A program made the translations under genes and the position numbers. Below are positions 6,176 to 6,561 of a stretch of 6,561 nucleotides of DNA, piece by piece. The DNA lies in the NCBI GenBank assembly GCA_021789715.1, contig JAJYJE010000057.1:1-6561 (forward strand), given 5' to 3'. The number at the start of each line of letters is the position of its first letter. Position 1 is the first letter of the stretch. The DNA comes from a bacterium (GTDB lineage: Bacteria; Patescibacteriota; Doudnabacteria; UBA920). The notes below the pieces were generated by a model. That model made no database searches and had not been told where the DNA came from. It was given only the letters and a program-made list of their open reading frames with translations.

Positions 6176-6561
6176 TTAGCGTTTGGCCCACTGCGGAGAG
6201 CGGCGCGCTCTCTTTAGGCCAGGCTTCTTTCTTTCTTTCTTCCGGTCATCGCGGGTCAGCAGGCCGTTCTTCTTTAGGACCTTGCGGACATCGTCTGAAA
6301 TCTGGCCTAAAGCCATGGCTATGCCAAGCTGTACAGCAATAGCCTGCGAGTGCGGGCCGCCGCCGTTAACATGGCTGACAAAATGGTACTGGCCTTCCAG
6401 GCCGGTCAGTTCGAACGGACGGGCGATCTCATTTTGATAATGGCTGTAGTTGAAATAGGTATGGAGGGGTTTCTTATTGACCTGGCTCTCGCCCTTGCCT
6501 GAAAACCAACGGACCTTGGCACCGGAAGTCGTGCGGCGGCCTGTGGCAAAAAAATAGCGGC
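6176..6561 (-). CDS. rpsI: Ribosomal protein uS9 (S9), 5' end outside window
   Basis: The minus strand is open from the window edge to a TAA at 6178-6176, giving the last 127 residues of small-subunit protein S9. Family marks are the visible start RYFFATGRRTTSGAKVRWF, then GKGESQVNKKPLHTYF, then the signature GGGPHSQAIAVQLGIAMAL. The basic tail DDRKKERKKPGLKRARR ends in SPQWAKR; in the ribosome this tail reaches into the P site and its final Lys-Arg contacts the anticodon stem of the tRNA. Only the first few residues are missing, since S9 proteins usually run to about 130 residues. The gene is commonly cotranscribed with rplM, which would lie just outside the window. The run encoding KKERKK is built of AAAG tetranucleotide repeats. 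Confidence 0.97.
   Translation of the reverse strand, partial: RYFFATGRRTTSGAKVRWFSGKGESQVNKKPLHTYFNYSHYQNEIARPFELTGLEGQYHFVSHVNGGGPHSQAIAVQLGIAMALGQISDDVRKVLKKNGLLTRDDRKKERKKPGLKRARRSPQWAKR

Noticed and set aside
1..6561. CRISPR array, tRNA genes or alternative genetic code
   Set aside because: No spaced direct repeats or tRNA cloverleaf was seen by eye, and TGA acts as a stop in the WbaZ-like gene, arguing against UGA recoding.

Overview
The window reads as a chromosomal segment of a bacterium with short intergenic gaps and every supported gene on the minus strand. The standard genetic code fits: TAA, TGA and TAG all appear as stops, and no open gene needs UGA as a sense codon. The gene order, the SIMPL-domain protein, the scarcity of Shine-Dalgarno sites and the shortened RNase P RNA would suit a Candidate Phyla Radiation (Patescibacteria) genome. 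That placement is an inference from sequence style and no marker gene was compared.

In the direction of transcription (right to left) the window begins with the C-terminal 127 codons of rpsI (ribosomal protein uS9), closed by an intrinsic terminator. A promoter-like site and two small tandem hairpins come next. They precede a gene for a membrane-anchored SIMPL/DUF541 protein. Its stop codon almost touches a strong promoter (TTGACA, 17 bp, TGCTAAATT) that drives rnpB, the RNase P RNA. The helices P1, P2, P3, P12 and P18 and the conserved core can be read directly, and a perfect 13-bp terminator stem ends the unit.

The left two thirds is a polysaccharide-assembly operon. It opens with an extended -10 promoter and a leader of about 100 nt that can fold on itself. 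Its first gene encodes a polyprenyl-phosphate glycosyl-1-phosphate transferase (WbaP/WcaJ type), which would load the first sugar onto the lipid carrier. Three GT-B fold, family GT4 glycosyltransferases follow: a WbaZ-like enzyme, then two MtfB-like paralogues, the last cut by the window edge. Together they would build the early part of a lipid-linked surface glycan (capsule, exopolysaccharide or O-antigen type). No flippase, polymerase or nucleotide-sugar synthesis gene is visible here.

The most unusual observation is a 97-bp palindromic segment inside the WbaZ-like gene. It is bounded by a 7-bp inverted repeat, contains nested palindromes, and adds about 33 low-complexity residues in frame at the linker between the two Rossmann domains. 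It looks like a small mobile palindromic element that has become protein-coding. Other points of interest are the structured leader of the glycan operon, an RNase P RNA that seems to lack P13/P14 and P16/P17, and a paired hairpin upstream of the SIMPL gene.
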